From: Fimbriimonadia bacterium
Lineage (GTDB): Bacteria > Armatimonadota > Fimbriimonadia > Fimbriimonadales > GBS-DC
Direction: 5' to 3'
DNA: 64,000 nucleotides
NCBI GenBank assembly: GCA_026129765.1
Contig: JAHCHP010000006.1
Coordinates: 62,001-126,000, forward strand
The position numbers and the translations under genes are program-made. A model generated the notes under the pieces. That model did not search any database, was not told where the DNA came from, and saw nothing but the letters and a program-made list of their open reading frames with translations. Shown here one piece after another: positions 60,242 through 64,000 of the stretch (the first letter of the stretch is position 1; each line of letters begins with the position of its first letter).

Positions 60242-62029
60242 CTACGGAGCGCCGCACGGGAATCCGACGTCGGGACCGCGTGGTTCAGGATTGATAATCA
60301 CATAATGAACCCACATGCGCGAAGGTGGGCGCTGGCAGCCAACCGAAGTCAGGCAGAAGCAAACACGTCCAAGACGCTTGTTGTAGACCTGCACATAGAC
60401 GCACATCTGGCAATGAGTATCCGCTTCGACCGTTGCCTGGATAATGCTGCCGATGTTGGGCGGTCCAGGGATAATCAAATCATTCCGCAGCTCAATGCAG
60501 CCACGCCATCCGATGATATGTGTATGAGGGCAAGCGGGTGGACCATCAGGGCAGTTTGCGGGACAACTCAAAACAGGCGTCCAGTCGATATCTGCTTCTA
60601 AAGTGCCTGCGGGGCGTTGTTCTCCATTGACTCGAATCGCTCCATTGAATATCTCCAAGGCAGCCGCTTGGGGCATACCGGGACCTGCCACTCCATTACC
60701 AATCGCTTGTACGCCTGCGCCCCCATCATTCAGCGAGTTAGACGCGCCTTTCACGCCAAAAATACGGTCTGGCGATGCAGCTGTAGCCCAACCCTCCACA
60801 GCGGTCGCGCCCATACTACCTGACATATTATTGCCGTAAATTGCGCGCGTATTGCCGGTCAAGCCCATCGAAAGTCCCATGATGGTGTAGGTTCCGTCCA
60901 CTGTGGAGGTGGAACGCGCTTCCAATGTTGTGCTGCTGTTGGCGGCGTTGGTTGTTCGGAAGTAACCCGCGCGTCCCGTGCCATCGGTGATGACCTCCAG
61001 CCCATCGCTGGCATTGGCAGGATTGATCAAGCGGAACCAACCGCCGCGTCCCGTGCCTGCGGTGTAAACTTCCAGTCCATCGCTGGCATTCCCGGCGTTG
61101 GTCAAGCTGATCAAGCCCCCGCGACCTGTACCCACTGTAGAAACTTCCAGAGTGTTGCTGGCGTTGCCCGCCAGGGTGATTTGCGCCACTAATGCGCGTC
61201 CAGATGCCGATTCAAACGCGCCTGCTGGGCTTGCGCCCAAAGCGATCCCTCGAACTGCCGGACCGAGCCCATTGGTTTGAGCGGTGAGAGAGGCGGAGAA
61301 ATTGAGAACGTTCGTTTGATCAAAAAAGCCCGCGCTTCCCGTTCCGTTGGTACCGCCCACAATGGCTGCGCCTGAACCATTCGTTTGTGAATAAAGGGTT
61401 GCGGACCCATTGGCAGCGTTGGTATTGCGGAAGAATCCCGCATTCCCCGTGCCAGAGGTTCTGGCAGCAAAGGCGTTCCCAGCGCCGTTCGTCTGGGCAA
61501 ACAGCGCATTGCCGGCATTTGCCGCATTATTCACGCGGAAGAAACCGGAGCCGCCGGCGCCCGTCTGGGTTATAGAGAACAGGTCCGAAGGATTGTTGAC
61601 TGTCGCGGAAAAGGGCAAAAGAAGAGAGCCAGCCACATAAGCATAGAGCGCTTGGGGTGTCGGCGTGATTTTGACGCGGGGAGTCAAGACGGTATGCACT
61701 GCCACGCTTGCACCCGGACGCGCCTCAATCTGCAGCCAGCGATCCGCATAGAACGCATTGCCTCCATAATCTAACAGCACGGTGAACAGCCCGTCCGCAA
61801 CGGACAGGTCATCAAAGGTTACCGTCACACCGACTTGAGAGCCAGCGACGGCAGCATCGTACAGCTTGAATTGAAAGTCGTAAAGACCGTTGGCGGGGAC
61901 TCCGCCATCTCGTAAGTAGCCTTGATAGTTAAACGCGGTAGATTGCGCGTAGGCGAGCTGGGTTGGGATCAAGCTTGCGCCGATCAGAAGAATCGTCCAC
62001 AACAAAACCGTATTTTTTAGAAAGTTCAT
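60242..62029 (-). CDS. Exported protein with beta-strand repeats (tail-fibre/adhesin-like)
   Basis: A 595-aa protein with a signal peptide (hydrophobic to YAQSTAF). A domain of about 110 residues begins FNYQGYLRDGGVPANGLYDF, common on secreted repeat proteins, and FSATVNNPSDLFSITQTGAGG leads into more than ten short repeats such as FRNTNAANGSATLYSQTNGSG and GTGRGGWFRLINPANASDGLE. A cysteine-rich C-terminal domain ends the protein (SCPANCPDGPPACPHTH, CQMCVYVQV). Probably a surface fibre. Start ATG 62029, 7 nt after GAGGT. Confidence 0.75.
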   Translation of the reverse strand: MNFLKNTVLLWTILLIGASLIPTQLAYAQSTAFNYQGYLRDGGVPANGLYDFQFKLYDAAVAGSQVGVTVTFDDLSVADGLFTVLLDYGGNAFYADRWLQIEARPGASVAVHTVLTPRVKITPTPQALYAYVAGSLLLPFSATVNNPSDLFSITQTGAGGSGFFRVNNAANAGNALFAQTNGAGNAFAARTSGTGNAGFFRNTNAANGSATLYSQTNGSGAAIVGGTNGTGSAGFFDQTNVLNFSASLTAQTNGLGPAVRGIALGASPAGAFESASGRALVAQITLAGNASNTLEVSTVGTGRGGLISLTNAGNASDGLEVYTAGTGRGGWFRLINPANASDGLEVITDGTGRAGYFRTTNAANSSTTLEARSTSTVDGTYTIMGLSMGLTGNTRAIYGNNMSGSMGATAVEGWATAASPDRIFGVKGASNSLNDGGAGVQAIGNGVAGPGMPQAAALEIFNGAIRVNGEQRPAGTLEADIDWTPVLSCPANCPDGPPACPHTHIIGWRGCIELRNDLIIPGPPNIGSIIQATVEADTHCQMCVYVQVYNKRLGRVCFCLTSVGCQRPPSRMWVHYVIINPEPRGPDVGFPCGAP

Positions 62030-62121
62030 GGTTTTCACCTCAAAATAACTGATACATGGAGAGTAAGTAATGTAGTCAACTAAGAGGTGAAGAATTAATT
62101 TTGAATTTTCCCAAAGAAAAA

Positions 62122-62159
62122 CAAACCCGCCTTCAAGCGCGAACCTGAAGACGGGTTTG
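62122..62159 (-). terminator. Intrinsic terminator of PEP-CTERM gene
   Basis: Inverted repeat CAAACCCG-C-CTTCA / TGAAG-A-CGGGTTTG; in the minus direction it is followed by a T-rich tract. Confidence 0.75.
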
Positions 62160-62183
62160 GAGGGGTGAGTTCACTCAGCGAAT

Positions 62184-62933
62184 TTATTTGCGGCGCCGGC
62201 GCAGCGCGAGACCCGCCAAGCCTGCGCCTAAAGCCATCATGCTGGCTGGCTCAGGAACCTGAACCGTCGGCATGTCGAAAATCAAATCCTGGAAGCCGCC
62301 GCCGTTGAAGTTGCCGAACCCCAACGCGCCCACGGGGCTGGAGAGAGAACCGGAAGCGCTGCCATTAATGGAGCCGTTATCGATATCTTTCACGAACAAG
62401 GTATAACTGGTCGTGTTCCAGAAAAGGTCATACTCCATGCGTCTTCCGCGCAGTTCCACTCCCAGATTGATGGTGTTGCCGTCGCTGAGGAAAATGGACT
62501 GGTTGCCATTGGAAGGAACCAAGCCAAAAGCGAGCAACTCGTTATCGCCGAAGCTGCTGCCCATGCTGGACTTAATATTGAAGCCTGTGAAGCCAACTTC
62601 ATTATTCACATCGTGTCTGCCGCGAACGGTATAGCGTCCGGCGGAAACCGGTGACCCAGACAAGGCTCTGCCAACGGCATAGCCGCCGTTCCCGGAATAC
62701 ATACCGAACGAACGGCTGCCGCCGAGCAGTCTGCCACCATCGGTGAAAATACCCCCCCCGCCATTGTTCAGCTCTGTCCAAGCGAAAAAGCCCGAACCAC
62801 CGTTATCGGAGAGTTGCCATCCATCGTTGTAAGGCGCGTTGTCTGCTCTGTCATCGGCAATCGTCGCAAAAGCGGATAAACTCAGCGAAGCGAGCGCGAT
62901 CAGCGCGAAAAGTCGAGTTCTGCTACGTTGCAT
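62184..62933 (-). CDS. PEP-CTERM sorted exported protein
   Basis: A 249-aa protein. Signal peptide MQRSRTRLFALIALASLSLS (ending SAFA), beta-sandwich body (ADDRADNAPYNDGWQLSDNG is a frequent start of such proteins), C-terminal VPEPASMMALGAGLAGLAL and RRRRK. The exosortase signal matches the 34561-35385 protein. A perfect 12-bp palindrome GAATACGTATTC (62987-62998) lies upstream and could be an operator. Confidence 0.88.
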   Translation of the reverse strand: MQRSRTRLFALIALASLSLSAFATIADDRADNAPYNDGWQLSDNGGSGFFAWTELNNGGGGIFTDGGRLLGGSRSFGMYSGNGGYAVGRALSGSPVSAGRYTVRGRHDVNNEVGFTGFNIKSSMGSSFGDNELLAFGLVPSNGNQSIFLSDGNTINLGVELRGRRMEYDLFWNTTSYTLFVKDIDNGSINGSASGSLSSPVGALGFGNFNGGGFQDLIFDMPTVQVPEPASMMALGAGLAGLALRRRRK

Positions 62934-63182
62934 GATTTGAATGCCTCCTTAATCTTGTGAAAGGAGCAGGAGTACCTGCCCCCAGAGAATACGTATTCAC
63001 GTATATACCCCCTCTAAACGGGGGGTTTTAACAAGGGTGAAATGTAATAGATACTTGGCGGCTTTGATCCGAACATATTATAGCACACTTTTAGCCATTT
63101 GTCAAGCAACCGCCCGCAATAAACTGGTTATACAAGAAAACTGGTAAAATTGCGGGGTTCCTGCGTTCCTGTCACTATCAGG

Positions 63183-63188
63183 TATTCT
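63183..63188 (+). promoter_or_regulatory. -10 element of a leaderless transcript
   Basis: CAGGTATTCT, 6 nt before ATG 63195; no ribosome-binding site. The same ten bases precede asd. Confidence 0.5.
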
Positions 63189-63194
63189 TTGAAT

Positions 63195-64000
63195 ATGACC
63201 CCGCTTCTGAGAAAGGTGATCGAATTTCTGGCGGAAAAACCGCCCGGCGTGAATGTTGTCCGCGCTATTACCGATCAAGAGGACTTGCTGAAGGATTTGA
63301 TGGTAGAAGGGAAGGTTGGGAATGCAATGCATGTCATTGAGCCAGATAAACCTGCCAAGTTTGGCGTGTTCCCTGTGCCAGATAATCTCAGAGGTACGCC
63401 TTTTACCCACTTTTTGGATGGCATCCAACATGCGCGCTTACTGTTTTATGTTAAAACGGAATATGGCTTTCTGCCGGTGGTTTATGGTTATGTCGCGACA
63501 GTCGCGTTGGAACGGCGAGACCGGCATCTTCATCCAACCCCTGATTTTTGGCAGGAGGAGGAAGCGCTTTATTTGCCTCGCGCTTTGATGGATACCAGCG
63601 CGCTGGAGATGCGAAACATTCGCCTGCACGACATTTTTGACCGCTCTTTACCCGACCAGATCGCTTTTGCCGCTGCCCTCCAGAAAGCCAGCGGGACCGT
63701 GGCGCGTATTCGCGACCAGCAGGAGCGCGCGATGGTGTTGAAATGGCTCGAACAGTTTGGAGACTCGAGCAAGCATTGGCTGGTGGTGGACGGTTCCATT
63801 TCCGATGTGATCAAAGCGCAGTCAGAACGAAGATTTTTACCGCTGGTGGGCGTCTCCAAAACACACCATACTGCCTATCTGAAGCCGGACGATTTGATTC
63901 AGGTCTGTTCGATGAAGGCTTACTTTCGCAGCAGCCTCTTTCGTCCTATGCGCCCCAAAGCCGATGAGGTTATCAGCTGGTATTTGCGGTTGCGCTGGCG
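63195..64000 (+). CDS. NurA-domain-like protein (partial at the window end)
   Basis: Open from ATG 63195 through the end of the window (268 codons seen, no stop). It begins MTPLLRKVIEFLAEKPPGVN. The C-terminal part HWLVVDGSISDVIKAQ with LVGVSKTHHTAYL resembles the NurA nuclease core (V-D-G-S with the catalytic Asp, then a K-containing strand). NurA pairs with HerA in DNA end resection. The assignment rests on these short motifs only; the missing C-terminus would decide it. Confidence 0.6.
   Translation, partial: MTPLLRKVIEFLAEKPPGVNVVRAITDQEDLLKDLMVEGKVGNAMHVIEPDKPAKFGVFPVPDNLRGTPFTHFLDGIQHARLLFYVKTEYGFLPVVYGYVATVALERRDRHLHPTPDFWQEEEALYLPRALMDTSALEMRNIRLHDIFDRSLPDQIAFAAALQKASGTVARIRDQQERAMVLKWLEQFGDSSKHWLVVDGSISDVIKAQSERRFLPLVGVSKTHHTAYLKPDDLIQVCSMKAYFRSSLFRPMRPKADEVISWYLRLRW

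Overview
The window (about 53% GC by eye) looks like a chromosomal segment of a free-living, non-photosynthetic bacterium. Several traits together fit Armatimonadota: PEP-CTERM proteins, large secreted proteins ending in paired dockerin-like repeats (GDxNxDGxVxDxDLL), a DUF5693 membrane protein, many TIM-barrel sugar isomerases and many leaderless genes. This placement is an inference from gene content; no rRNA, tRNA or CRISPR array was recognised.

Positions 1-18,360 form an accessory island. (a) 83-2550 is a complete diversity-generating retroelement (DGR): an FGE/sulfatase-type C-lectin target gene with a C-terminal variable repeat (VR), an accessory protein (bAvd), a DGR reverse transcriptase, and a template repeat (TR) starting at the base after the RT stop codon. 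All VR/TR differences but one fall on TR adenines. (b) 2984-6244 and 14678-18010 encode two large STAND-type NTPases. Both carry the same N-terminal region, which I read as a Lon (S16)-like Ser-Lys protease domain; one ends in HEAT-like repeats, the other in nearly identical 138-bp TPR units. (c) 7081-14061 is a nine-gene minus-strand cluster that I cannot match to a named system: lipoprotein, 67-aa protein, alarmone-hydrolase-like HD protein, ThiF/E1-like enzyme, 187-aa protein, vWA-like lipoprotein, membrane protein, sigma factor and zinc-finger/coiled-coil protein. Four copies of TTGTAAC-N16-GAGCTA precede its transcription units and look like ECF-type promoters, possibly read by the cluster's own sigma factor. 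Interspersed palindromic repeats sit at nearly every seam between these modules.

Positions 18,400-64,000 are mostly core genome: NAD synthetase, aroQ, a prolidase-type peptidase, trpF, pepF, argH, asd, upp, an ABC ATPase, an ANTAR response regulator, an enolase-superfamily epimerase with a BASS transporter, a PpiC/SurA-type chaperone and exported proteins. Several items stand out: a nucleotidyl-cyclase-like domain fused to pentatricopeptide repeats (19322-21043), a presenilin-like GxGD membrane protein (37914-38774), a HinfI/CcrM-type methyltransferase next to a possibly shortened endonuclease, a sigma factor beside a dockerin gene, a MazF-type toxin-antitoxin pair, and tandem duplicated small genes each with an identical terminator. 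At least seven genes have a -10 hexamer only 6-7 nt before the start codon, so leaderless translation is probably common in this organism.
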